The notes under the pieces: model-generated
The model's input: the letters and a program-made list of their open reading frames with translations, nothing else
What the model was told of the DNA's origin: nothing
Database searches by the model: none
DNA from: DATNIC01 sp035604635
GTDB lineage: Bacteria > Vulcanimicrobiota > Vulcanimicrobiia > Vulcanimicrobiales > Vulcanimicrobiaceae
Assembly (NCBI GenBank): GCA_035604635.1
Contig: DATNIC010000003.1
Span: 23,407 to 87,406 of the forward strand
Length of the DNA: 64,000 nt
Reading direction: 5' to 3'
Shown: in pieces, positions 18,902 through 29,555 of the stretch
Numbering within the stretch: position 1 is the first letter of the stretch
How the letters are laid out: every line of letters begins with the position of its first letter
Program-made: the position numbers and the translations under genes

Positions 18902-19147
18902 CCGGGCTCGAGCCCGGGGATAGCTCTGCACAGGGCCTGCCTGCGAACGTGGATAAAACGACTTCGCCGGCAGGCCCGTGAATATGTGGAAGTCCCTGCC
19001 TCATCGATCCACAGCTTCTCCCGGCTCCGCAGGCTCTCCGTATCGGTCCGCGAGGCGATCTCCACACTGCTCACCGCCTTACTACTGGTACGACTACATA
19101 CTTAATTTACTAAGACGCGGACAAGGCTTGACGGCCAACGGTGGATA
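18902..19147. other. oriC region II (dnaA-dnaN intergenic) with DnaA boxes and AT-rich stretch
   Basis: A palindrome CCGGGCTCGAGCCCGG (18902-18917) directly after dnaA may act as its terminator. It is followed by box-like CGTGGATAA (18948-18956), TGTGGAAGT (18985-18993), CGATCCACA (19005-19013) and ATCTCCACA (19058-19066). The first box lies in the loop of a perfect 9-bp stem, GGGCCTGCC (18933-18941) with GGCAGGCCC (18969-18977). An A/T-richer tract at 19080-19112, next to TACTACTGGTACGACTAC, is a possible unwinding element. Confidence 0.65.
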
Positions 19148-20266
19148 GTGAAGTTTACCTGTAGCACCAAAGAGATCGCCCAGGCAGTCGGCGCAGCCAG
19201 CAAGGTCGTCAACGCGCACACGACCGTTCCGATCCTCTCGAACGTCCTGCTGTCCTCCGACGCCGGTCTCGTGCGGGTGCGCGCAACCGATTTGGAGCTC
19301 ACTCTCGAGCACTCGTTTACGGCCGAGGTCAGCGAGAGCGGGAGCGTCACCTTGCCGGCGAAACTCTTCAGCGGGTATCTCGGGAATCTTCCGGCCGGCC
19401 TCCTCGAGCTTTCCGGTACGGCGACCCGCGCGAGCGTCAAGTGCGAACGCTCGAACTACGATTTTCACGCCCTGCCCGCCGAGGAGTATCCGCCGCTTCC
19501 GGCTGCGCAAAAAGGCGCAACGCTCGAGATCTCGGCAAAGCGTTTTCGAGAGGGTGTCAACTCGACGATTTTCGCGGCCTCGAACGAGGAGGCGCGCGGC
19601 GCCGTCCTTATGGGGACGCTGCTCGAGATCGAGGGGACCAATCTCACGATGGTCGCGACGGACGGTTACCGGCTCGCGAAGTTCACGACGACGCTCGAAC
19701 GCGGTCTCTCGGAAGGCTCGGCAAAGTACATCGTCCCCTCCCGCGCGCTCGCCGAGGCGGCGCGCAATCTCGGCGCTGCCGAGATGCTCGAAATGACGGC
19801 GCTGGGCGCACAAAGCAATCAACTCGCGCTGAGCGCAGGCCCGACGTCGATCATCGTCCGATTGGTCGACGGACAGTACCCCAACTACGGACAGGTGATC
19901 CCCGCGAAATTCGACCGCAAAGCGACGGTCAACACGAGCGCGCTGATCGGAAGCTTGCGCCGCGCGGAACTCGTCGCGGGCGATCGCGCGAGCATGGTCA
20001 AGCTCAGCCTCAACAACCAGCAGATGATCATCACCGCGAATTCCGATGTCGCCGGTAACGCGTACGAAGAGCTCGAAGTCGAGCAGAACGGTGACGATCT
20101 GACGATCGCGTTCAACGCGCGCTACCTGGTCGAGATCCTCAACCACGTCGACTCCCCGCAGGTCCTCATGGAGTTCTTGGGCCCGCTCTCACCGGCTGCG
20201 ATCCGGCCGCTGGAGACGAGCGAAGGCAGCTCGCAACTCTACGTTCTGATGCCCTTGCGGCAGTAG
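19148..20266 (+). CDS. dnaN: DNA polymerase III beta sliding clamp
   Basis: A 372-residue ring-forming processivity clamp with the three-domain DnaN layout. The N-terminus MKFTCSTKEIAQAVGAASKV, PILSNVLL, the middle-domain LMGTLLEIEGTNLTMVATDG and YRLA, FPNYGQVIP-like QYPNYGQVIP, and the C-terminal YVLMPLRQ binding-pocket end are all present. GTG start at 19148. It is followed after 2 bp by recF. Confidence 0.97.
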   Translation: MKFTCSTKEIAQAVGAASKVVNAHTTVPILSNVLLSSDAGLVRVRATDLELTLEHSFTAEVSESGSVTLPAKLFSGYLGNLPAGLLELSGTATRASVKCERSNYDFHALPAEEYPPLPAAQKGATLEISAKRFREGVNSTIFAASNEEARGAVLMGTLLEIEGTNLTMVATDGYRLAKFTTTLERGLSEGSAKYIVPSRALAEAARNLGAAEMLEMTALGAQSNQLALSAGPTSIIVRLVDGQYPNYGQVIPAKFDRKATVNTSALIGSLRRAELVAGDRASMVKLSLNNQQMIITANSDVAGNAYEELEVEQNGDDLTIAFNARYLVEILNHVDSPQVLMEFLGPLSPAAIRPLETSEGSSQLYVLMPLRQ

Positions 20267-20268
20267 CG

Positions 20269-21348
20269 TTGCGGTTGAGGCTGCTGGGCCTCGTCGACGT
20301 GCGCAATTATGCCGAGCTGAACATCGAGGTCCCCCCCGGGCTGGTCGTCTTTACCGGCCGGAACGCGCAGGGCAAGAGTAACCTCCTCGAAGCGATCGGG
20401 GTTCTCGCGACCGGGAAATCATTTCGTACCGCGCATGAAGGTGAGTTGATCCGCCATGGCTCGCTGCGGGCGGTGGTCAACGGTGAAGCTGATGTTGCAG
20501 CAGGGAGCATCCATCTCGCCTGCGAGATCGCGCGCACCGCGCAAGGCACGCGCAAGACGTACCGGCTCAACGGGGAGCCGACGAAGTTTGCGCGCTACTT
20601 GGGAAGCGTTCGGGCGGTGACGTTCACCCCTGCGGACCTGGAGCTCGTCGATGGCCCGCCCTTGCGCCGACGCGCGATGCTCAACAGCGCACTCTCGCAG
20701 AGCGATCCGAGGTACTATCGCGAGCTCGCCTTGTACACCAAGATCCTCACGCAGAAGCGCGCGCTGCTCCGCGCGTCCGAGATCGTCGATCGCGAATTGT
20801 TAACGACGTATAACGCGCAATTAGCCGCGGCCGGCGACGCGCTCATCGCTGCGCGAGCGTCCTACGCGACGACATTCTCGAGCGCCGCGGCCGCCGCGCA
20901 CCGGGCACTGGGCATAGACGGCGTGCTGCAAGTCGTCTATCGTCCCGACGTCGAGCCCGGGTCACTCGCCGCGCGGCTCGAGGAGCGCATGCCCCTCGAG
21001 ATCGCGCGAAAAGCAGTGTTGGCCGGACCGCATCGTGACGACGTCGAGCTCATCCTCGACGGGGTTTCGCTTGCCGCGTTCGGCTCGCAGGGGCAAAAGC
21101 GCGGGGCCGTGCTGGCGCTCAAACTGGCTGAGTACGCGGTCTTACGCGAGCAATCGGGCGAAGCGCCCTTGCTCTTACTCGACGACGTCCTCTCGGAACT
21201 CGACGACGTGCGGCAACGCTACTTCATCGAGAACATCGCTCCATTCGAGCAGGTCTTCCTAACAGCGACGGTCTTGCCGGACCGCCTGCACGCGCCCTCG
21301 CACGTCTACCGCATCGAGGCGGGGCGGGTGGAGCGCCTCGCGTGCTGA
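20269..21348 (+). CDS. recF: DNA replication/repair ATPase RecF
   Basis: A 359-residue ABC/SMC-type ATPase that loads RecA at gaps with RecO and RecR. Walker A is FTGRNAQGKSNLLEAIG, the signature is GSQGQKRGAVLALKLAE, and Walker B with D-loop is LLLLDDVLSELDD. The start is a TTG at 20269, 2 bp after the dnaN stop. recR is also in this window (54.9 kb). Confidence 0.95.
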   Translation: MRLRLLGLVDVRNYAELNIEVPPGLVVFTGRNAQGKSNLLEAIGVLATGKSFRTAHEGELIRHGSLRAVVNGEADVAAGSIHLACEIARTAQGTRKTYRLNGEPTKFARYLGSVRAVTFTPADLELVDGPPLRRRAMLNSALSQSDPRYYRELALYTKILTQKRALLRASEIVDRELLTTYNAQLAAAGDALIAARASYATTFSSAAAAAHRALGIDGVLQVVYRPDVEPGSLAARLEERMPLEIARKAVLAGPHRDDVELILDGVSLAAFGSQGQKRGAVLALKLAEYAVLREQSGEAPLLLLDDVLSELDDVRQRYFIENIAPFEQVFLTATVLPDRLHAPSHVYRIEAGRVERLAC

Positions 21349-22181
21349 GGCCGCTTCGGGCGACGCTCGGCAGCTGGTCGCCGCGCGCCGGACGCTCGCC
21401 GCTCGACCCGCTCGGCGCGATCGCCGCCGCGTGGCCGCAGATCGTCGGCGCAGAGTTGGCTCGCGCGACCCGCCCGAGTTCGATTGCCGGCGACGCGCTC
21501 GTCGTCGTGACCGGCTCGAGTGCGTGGAGCCAGCAGCTCTCGTTCCTCGTGCCGGAGATCTTGCGAGCGCTCGGCGAGATTCCGGCGGCGGCGCACATCG
21601 GCCGCCTGCGTTTTCGTGTCGGTCGCATCGAACGATCGCGCGGTCGGACAGCGACCGCCGCGAAGCCGCCGGGTGGGAAGGGGGCCGGAATCGACTCGGG
21701 CGCGGAGTTCATCGCGCCGAGGTCGCTCGACGAGGCGCTCGACCGGATTCGGCTCCGATTCGAGCAGACGCGGGATGCAAAACACACGCACGGGTGGAAA
21801 TCTTGCGAGCGTTGCGGTGTTACGATCCAAGGCGGGACGCAGTGCGCCCCCTGTGCCGGGTCGATCGCCGCAGAACGGGAAGTCGCGGTGCAACGGCTGA
21901 TGTACGACGCTCCGTGGCTTGGTTACGGCGGAACGGCGGCACTCATCGAGGCGTTGACGGTACAGGAATACGAGCGAAATCGGCATGCACTCTTGGAGCG
22001 CTGGTGGACATTTCTGCTGCGTGCCAAGGCCGACGGCCGGGTATCGGCGGACGGTCGCGAACGACAGATAGCAAGCTCGTACGTGCTCCTGCAAACCGGC
22101 TGGGAGCCGCAACGCATCAGCCCGGCCATCGTCCGTAACATCCTGGGCGACGACCTCATGACTCTATTGTATGAACAGTAA
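21342..22181 (+). CDS. DciA-like (DUF721) protein with C-terminal zinc-knuckle extension
   Basis: A 279-residue protein in the usual recF-DUF721-gyrB position. Residues 20-100 match the DUF721/DciA domain (AAAWPQIVGAELARATRPSS ... GDALVVVTGSSAWSQQLSFL), the widespread loader of replicative helicase DnaB. A C-terminal half not found in short DciA proteins adds CERCGVTIQGGTQCAPCAGS, a C-x2-C...C-x2-C putative zinc knuckle, then a helical region to residue 279. GTG at 21342 overlaps recF by 7 nt. The replication role is inferred from family and location. Confidence 0.8.
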   Translation: MLRPLRATLGSWSPRAGRSPLDPLGAIAAAWPQIVGAELARATRPSSIAGDALVVVTGSSAWSQQLSFLVPEILRALGEIPAAAHIGRLRFRVGRIERSRGRTATAAKPPGGKGAGIDSGAEFIAPRSLDEALDRIRLRFEQTRDAKHTHGWKSCERCGVTIQGGTQCAPCAGSIAAEREVAVQRLMYDAPWLGYGGTAALIEALTVQEYERNRHALLERWWTFLLRAKADGRVSADGRERQIASSYVLLQTGWEPQRISPAIVRNILGDDLMTLLYEQ

Positions 22182-22192
22182 CAAAAACCAAC

Positions 22193-24201
<2,009 letters not shown>

Positions 24202-24210
24202 GGGAACGAT

Positions 24211-27200
24211 GTGGCGGTGAGATCTGCCGCCCGTTACGCCGCGATCGCGATTGCGGTCGTCATCGCTACGCTACTCGCGGTGTTCCACGCGACCGCCCTG
24301 CGGTGGGCGGTCGCGACCGGCGCGGGCCTGGCGACCGGGTATACGATTCGAATCGGTGAGCTACGCTTCGAACGCGGCCGCCTCGCGCTGGGCGACTTGC
24401 ACGTCGCTCGCCAAGGCGAACCGCTCCTCGACGCGGCGCGCATCAACGTCACGTACGATCTGGGCGAGCTGCTGCGCGGCGGCGCGCATCGCTTCGGCTT
24501 GCACGGCATCAGCGTCGACCAGCCGCACGTGACGATCGTCCGTCACAAGGATCTCTCGCTGAATATCGAGCTGCCCAAGGGCGGAGCCGCGACGCCGCAG
24601 CTTGGGACGCCGTTGTCCTTCACCGCTCGCGTCCGCGACGGCTCCGTCGAGATCCGCGACCCGTTCAACCCGTCGCCGCAAGCGCACTTGCTCCGCTTGG
24701 ACGACATCAACGTCGACGCGAACGTCGATTCGGACCATCGGACGCACTACCGCGTCACGGCCGGCGTGTTGCGTGCCCCGACGACCGGGGCGGTGCGGAG
24801 TAACCCGCTCAAGATCATCGGAACGATCGATCAGGATCGGCGCTACGCGATGCACCGCATTACGGCCGCCGACATCCCCGTCGCCGGCTTCGTCGACTAC
24901 TTCGTCGATTCACCCGCGGCGCGATTTCTAACCGGCGACGTCCGCAACCTCGACATCAAGCTCTTCTCGCTCGACACCGCGGTCGACGCGCCGCTCCATC
25001 TCGGCGGTTTCTTTCACGTCGATGGAATCAGTGCGCGCGTCATCGGGATCGACGGCCCGGTCGGACATCTGCGCGGCGATCTCTATCTGTCCGATGACGG
25101 CATCCTCGCGCCGCGGATCGACGCCGATATCGGCGGGACGCCGATCGTCACCGGCGGCGGCTTCTTCGACTTCGCAAACCCGCAGTTCCGCATCGCGGTT
25201 CGCGGAGCCGCCGATCTGCGCGTGCTGAGCGGCTTCTTTACCTTTTTGAAGGGCCAGCCGGTCGCGGGTCCGGTCAGCTTCACGACCCTGATCGAAGGCA
25301 ACGTCGGCAAACCGCTGATCTTTGCCCGCGTGCAACTCCCCGCCGTCAGCTGGGGCGCATATCCATTCCGGGCCGGTCACGGGCTCGTGGCCTATTATGA
25401 GGATCAAGTGACGATGGCGCCGCTCGAAGCACGCTACGGTCCGATCGATGTCATCGTCCGCGGCGGGATGGCGCTCTCCGATCACATCGACTCGGAGTTT
25501 GCCGCGCAGATCGCCGGCCCGGGCAAGGCGCTGCCGTATCTCGATCGGGTCGCACCTGATGTGAGGTTGCAAGGCATCGCCGTCGTCGCGGGACGCGATC
25601 TGCCGTTGCGTGCGCGCGGACTGCTCTATAGTGAAGGCACGGCGACGGATCTCTCCGCCTTCGTCGCGGTCGACGAGCGCGGGCGCGGCGAATTCGGTCC
25701 GATCAACTTCACACGGCGCGACGGGAGCGAATTCAGCGGCAGCTTTGCGCTCGACCGGCCCAATTCGAATGGCGGCTTCTGGGCGTGGATGCGCAACTTC
25801 CATTTTCGCGATCCCGGGATACCCGCGGCGTTGCCGGGAGTCGTCTTGCCGGAGTTTCCGACCTTCGGCGGCGTCCTCGACGGAGCGTTCGCGGGCGGCG
25901 GCGCACCCTCCGATTTTACCATTGCCGGCCATGTCAACGGGACGGCAATGGAGTTTCTGGGGATCCCCGTGACGCAGGGCTCGGTGACGTTCGGCGGGAC
26001 CTTTCACGAACTGCGCTTCACCCGGATCGATGCGCGCGGTCCCTGGGGACACGTCGCCGGGACCGGGGCCGTCGCGATGCCGGGCGCGTTTCTCCTGAGC
26101 GGCAACTTTGATGGGACACTCGAAGGCCTGCGCCGTTTTACCGGCGATATCGGCGCGAGCGGCGCAGCTTCGGGTCCGTTTGCCGTCGCGGTCGATGGGC
26201 CGCGGATCGTCGTGCAAACGCAGGGCGTGCGCTTGCGCGGCGCGCTGATTCACGGCGTCCCGCTCGACGCTTTCGACGGGACGCTTGCGGTCAATACGGG
26301 CGGCTCGCTCGAGGTTTACGGCGCGCGGGCGCGGCTGGCAGGGAGCGACGTCGTCGCCGCCCGCACGGTGTCGGGCCGGATTGCCGTCGCGGCTGCCGAT
26401 CTTCCGGCGGGCCGCCTGAGCGCTGCGGGCCTGCCGCTCGAACGCGGAGCGCTGAGCTTCGTCGGGACGGCCGGAATGGCGAACGGGTCTCCGACCTTCG
26501 ACGGCGCGATCGCGCTGCGCGGCGGAGCGTACGGCGGGCACCGTGTCGATGTGACCAGCGGCCTCGGGTTCGCGGGTTCGACACTCTCGGTCGCCGATGC
26601 GACGGCGGAGCTCGACGATCAAATCGGGCTCATTGACGGCCGCGTGAGCGGGCTCGGCGGGACGCCGACTTTCGACCTGCGGACGCAGATACCGGTGGGC
26701 GATCTCGGACGACTCGCGTCAGGCCTGCGCGTCCGCCTACCGCATCTAACGGGAAGCTTCGGTGCGGACGTGCGCATTGCGGGTTCCCGCGCGGACCCGC
26801 GCGTCAGCGGTGCGGTCACGATCCCGGAAGGCTCGCTCAACGGTTTGCATTTCAGTGAGGCAGCGGCGCAGATATCGGGGGGCTTGCGCGCGATGGCTTT
26901 GCGCGCCGGAACGATCCGCGTCGGAACGACGAAAGCGACGCTCGAAGGGACGTACTTGGCGAACGGATTCTCGCTCGGGGTACGCTCGGATGCGGCGGAC
27001 CTCGCCGACTTCAACGGTTTCTTCGACGTCGGCGACATGCTCGCCGGCCGCGGCCGCGTCACGCTGGCGTACCGCTCGTTCGGGACGCCGGCGACGAGCG
27101 GAGATATCGCGCTGACGGGCGTTCAGTATCGCAACTTCCCGTTGGGCTCGTTGACCGCGCAATGGTCGAGCCGGAACGGCGTCACCGACACGCACTTGGC

Positions 27201-29394
27201 AATGGGCGGCTCCACCGGAGCGCTCGCCATCGACGGGCCCGTCACCCTCGCGCGCGGTCGGGGCTCGCTGCTGCAAAACGCGACCTACGACTTGCGCGCG
27301 AAGATCGCCGGCCTCGACGTGGGCAATTGGCTGCCGATCGTCGGATTCTCGTATCCGGTCATCACCGGACGTCTCGACGTTGACGGGACCATGCGCGGTG
27401 CGGGCCGCAATCCGACGATCGATCTGACCGCGGCACTTTCAAACGGGACCGTCGGGCGCGTCCCGCTTTCGGAGGCAACGCTCGGCGCGCGCGTGACGCA
27501 GCAGATGGTCGCGCTTCAAAATATCGTCGCCGTGATACCGCACTTGAACTTGACCGGCGCGGGTACGGTCGGCGTCGCGCCGGGCGCGCCGATTGCGCTG
27601 ACCATGCACGGACACAGCGACGACGTCGGCGCGCTAGCGGCGCTCGCAAAGCGTTTGCCGTTTGCGGCGAGCGGGACGGGCGACGTCGACTTGCGCGTCA
27701 CCGGGACGCGCGTCTCGCCGGAAATCGCCGGCAGCTTCGAACTCCGCGACGCGAACGCGGCGGGCTTGGCGATTCCGCACGTCGCCGGAGGGTTCGGCTT
27801 GCGCGGTCACAGCTTGGAGCTGCAAAATACCAACGTCGAGCTTGCCAAGGGGACGCTGAGTCTAGCAGGCTCGCTCCCGCTCACGGTCGCGCCGTTCGGC
27901 GTCGGACCGGCAAACGCGCCGCTTTCATTCGACGTCGATGCCCGGGCCGTCGATCTCGTGAATTTCGCACCGATGTTGCCGAAAGGCTCGACGCTAGCCG
28001 GTACCCTCGAAGGTCGATTCGGCGTCGCGGGGACGCCGTCGGCGCCGCAACTCACCGGCGGCCTCACGCTCGCACGCGGCGCGTTCGCACTTCCGGGCCA
28101 GGCGGCGCTGAAAAACATCACCGGGCAACTCTCCTTCGATCAACAGACCGCGACCCTCGACCGGCTCCACGCCGATGCCGGGGCAGGGACCGTCGACGGC
28201 TCGGGCCACATCGTCTTTCCGGTCGGCGCAAGCGCGCTCGACTATCGTTTCATCGCGACGGCCAACCACGCGATCATGAGCATCCCCGGTTTTTTCGCCG
28301 GGCAATTCGACGGCAACGTCACCTTGACGGACAGTGATGCACGGCCACTGGTCGGCGGAGCGATGACGATCAGCAACGCGACGATACCGTTTGCGGCGCT
28401 CTTCGGTGCGGGCGCGGGTTTGGGCGGCAACTCGCTCGTACCCGCCGATCTCGCGTTCAACCTCGCGCTCACCGCCGGAAAAAGCGTGCGGGTCCGCAGC
28501 GGAGCGATCGACATCGGCGGCGAGGGGACGGTCAACTTGACCGGGACGCTCGGCGATCCGCGGCTGGGCGGCAGCTTCGATGCGAGCCCGGGTGGGACGC
28601 TCGTCTACTTCAATCGCGTCTTTCGCGTGGTACGCGGGCGCGTCACGTTCGATCCCAATGCAGGGATCGTCCCGGTGATGGACGCGCTGGCGACGACGCA
28701 CGTCCCCAACACCGATCCCGATCCGTCGCGCAATCCGGGCGGCTACGCCGACATCACGATCGACGTCACCGGACCCGTCACCGCGCTCAACATCGATCTC
28801 TCATCGAATCCGCCGTACCCGCGCGAACAAATTTTGGGATTGCTGTTGGGTGCATCGTCGATCGGTGCCGTGAACTTCGGCGGGACCGGGAGCGCGCCGT
28901 CGAGCGTCGGCGGTACGATCAGCGGCGCGCCGCAGGTGACGATCGGCGGGCTCCCACCGGGACTGGTCAGCCAGCAGAGCGGCACGATCAGCGTCAATCA
29001 ACAAGCCTTCGCCATCCTCGACGCGCAGTTCACGCGCAGCTTGCTCTCGCCGATCCAGAACACTCTGGGGAGTGCACTCGGGCTGACGACTCTGGATTTG
29101 ACGCTCGACTACGGCGGCAGCGTCGGGTTCAACGCGCGCAAGCAGCTCGGAAAGGGGAACGTCTACGCGATTTACGGGCAGTCGTTCAATTTGCCGCTGC
29201 GACAAACGTTTGGGATCCAGGCGCAGCCCAATCCGTCGTTCTCGCTTCAGGTGACGGGCTTCACGCAGTATGGAGTCACGGCGTTCGGCGCGTATCCGCT
29301 CAACGTGTTCTCGACAAACCAAACGGTCACGGCCGGGCAAACCCCCGGTGGGACGAGCGGCTTTACGTTCAGCGCTCAACGGCGCTATCCATGA
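24211..29394 (+). CDS. tamB: TamB-like translocation and assembly module protein (DUF490)
   Basis: A 1727-residue AsmA/TamB-family protein. An N-terminal membrane anchor (AIAIAVVIATLLAVFHATAL) is followed by a very long repetitive beta-rich segment of GxLxLxG-like strands, the predicted beta-groove that bridges inner and outer membrane. The C-terminal TamB/DUF490 domain (GGTLVYFNRVFRVVRGRVTF ... PPYPREQILGLLLGASS) is complete. GTG start at 24211, 9 bp after gyrB. It lies directly before bamA, its expected partner system for outer-membrane protein or lipid transport. Confidence 0.9.
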   Translation: MAVRSAARYAAIAIAVVIATLLAVFHATALRWAVATGAGLATGYTIRIGELRFERGRLALGDLHVARQGEPLLDAARINVTYDLGELLRGGAHRFGLHGISVDQPHVTIVRHKDLSLNIELPKGGAATPQLGTPLSFTARVRDGSVEIRDPFNPSPQAHLLRLDDINVDANVDSDHRTHYRVTAGVLRAPTTGAVRSNPLKIIGTIDQDRRYAMHRITAADIPVAGFVDYFVDSPAARFLTGDVRNLDIKLFSLDTAVDAPLHLGGFFHVDGISARVIGIDGPVGHLRGDLYLSDDGILAPRIDADIGGTPIVTGGGFFDFANPQFRIAVRGAADLRVLSGFFTFLKGQPVAGPVSFTTLIEGNVGKPLIFARVQLPAVSWGAYPFRAGHGLVAYYEDQVTMAPLEARYGPIDVIVRGGMALSDHIDSEFAAQIAGPGKALPYLDRVAPDVRLQGIAVVAGRDLPLRARGLLYSEGTATDLSAFVAVDERGRGEFGPINFTRRDGSEFSGSFALDRPNSNGGFWAWMRNFHFRDPGIPAALPGVVLPEFPTFGGVLDGAFAGGGAPSDFTIAGHVNGTAMEFLGIPVTQGSVTFGGTFHELRFTRIDARGPWGHVAGTGAVAMPGAFLLSGNFDGTLEGLRRFTGDIGASGAASGPFAVAVDGPRIVVQTQGVRLRGALIHGVPLDAFDGTLAVNTGGSLEVYGARARLAGSDVVAARTVSGRIAVAAADLPAGRLSAAGLPLERGALSFVGTAGMANGSPTFDGAIALRGGAYGGHRVDVTSGLGFAGSTLSVADATAELDDQIGLIDGRVSGLGGTPTFDLRTQIPVGDLGRLASGLRVRLPHLTGSFGADVRIAGSRADPRVSGAVTIPEGSLNGLHFSEAAAQISGGLRAMALRAGTIRVGTTKATLEGTYLANGFSLGVRSDAADLADFNGFFDVGDMLAGRGRVTLAYRSFGTPATSGDIALTGVQYRNFPLGSLTAQWSSRNGVTDTHLAMGGSTGALAIDGPVTLARGRGSLLQNATYDLRAKIAGLDVGNWLPIVGFSYPVITGRLDVDGTMRGAGRNPTIDLTAALSNGTVGRVPLSEATLGARVTQQMVALQNIVAVIPHLNLTGAGTVGVAPGAPIALTMHGHSDDVGALAALAKRLPFAASGTGDVDLRVTGTRVSPEIAGSFELRDANAAGLAIPHVAGGFGLRGHSLELQNTNVELAKGTLSLAGSLPLTVAPFGVGPANAPLSFDVDARAVDLVNFAPMLPKGSTLAGTLEGRFGVAGTPSAPQLTGGLTLARGAFALPGQAALKNITGQLSFDQQTATLDRLHADAGAGTVDGSGHIVFPVGASALDYRFIATANHAIMSIPGFFAGQFDGNVTLTDSDARPLVGGAMTISNATIPFAALFGAGAGLGGNSLVPADLAFNLALTAGKSVRVRSGAIDIGGEGTVNLTGTLGDPRLGGSFDASPGGTLVYFNRVFRVVRGRVTFDPNAGIVPVMDALATTHVPNTDPDPSRNPGGYADITIDVTGPVTALNIDLSSNPPYPREQILGLLLGASSIGAVNFGGTGSAPSSVGGTISGAPQVTIGGLPPGLVSQQSGTISVNQQAFAILDAQFTRSLLSPIQNTLGSALGLTTLDLTLDYGGSVGFNARKQLGKGNVYAIYGQSFNLPLRQTFGIQAQPNPSFSLQVTGFTQYGVTAFGAYPLNVFSTNQTVTAGQTPGGTSGFTFSAQRRYP

Positions 29395-29457
29395 ACGGTA
29401 CCAGGACACGGGACCCGCGTCCAGAACCTGCCGACCCGGGTAGGGCGCGCAACAGCC

Positions 29458-29483
29458 CACATCGGGTGCGCGTTCCCGATGTG
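29458..29483. other. Hairpin in the tamB-bamA gap
   Basis: CACATCGGG, loop TGCGCGTT, then CCCGATGTG: a perfect 9-bp stem in the 161-bp gap between tamB and the chosen bamA start. There is no T-tract, so a terminator is doubtful; it may be an mRNA processing or stability hairpin, or a promoter-proximal operator. Confidence 0.4.
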
Positions 29484-29555
29484 TCTGCGTTAGCTCGGAC
29501 GGCGGCACGCGCGTGCGCCGGAGCCGCCCACGTTCCTCGAGGAAAAATCGGTTTG

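Noticed and set aside
24281..24296. parS-like TGTTCCACGCGACC near the start of tamB
   Set aside because: Only one half-site fits; the other arm is not complementary, and it lies inside a conserved coding region.
29391..29555. Longer BamA start at 29391 overlapping the tamB stop
   Set aside because: It would place 55 Arg/Pro-rich residues before the signal peptide and run through a hairpin; the ATG at 29556 gives a normal exported protein.
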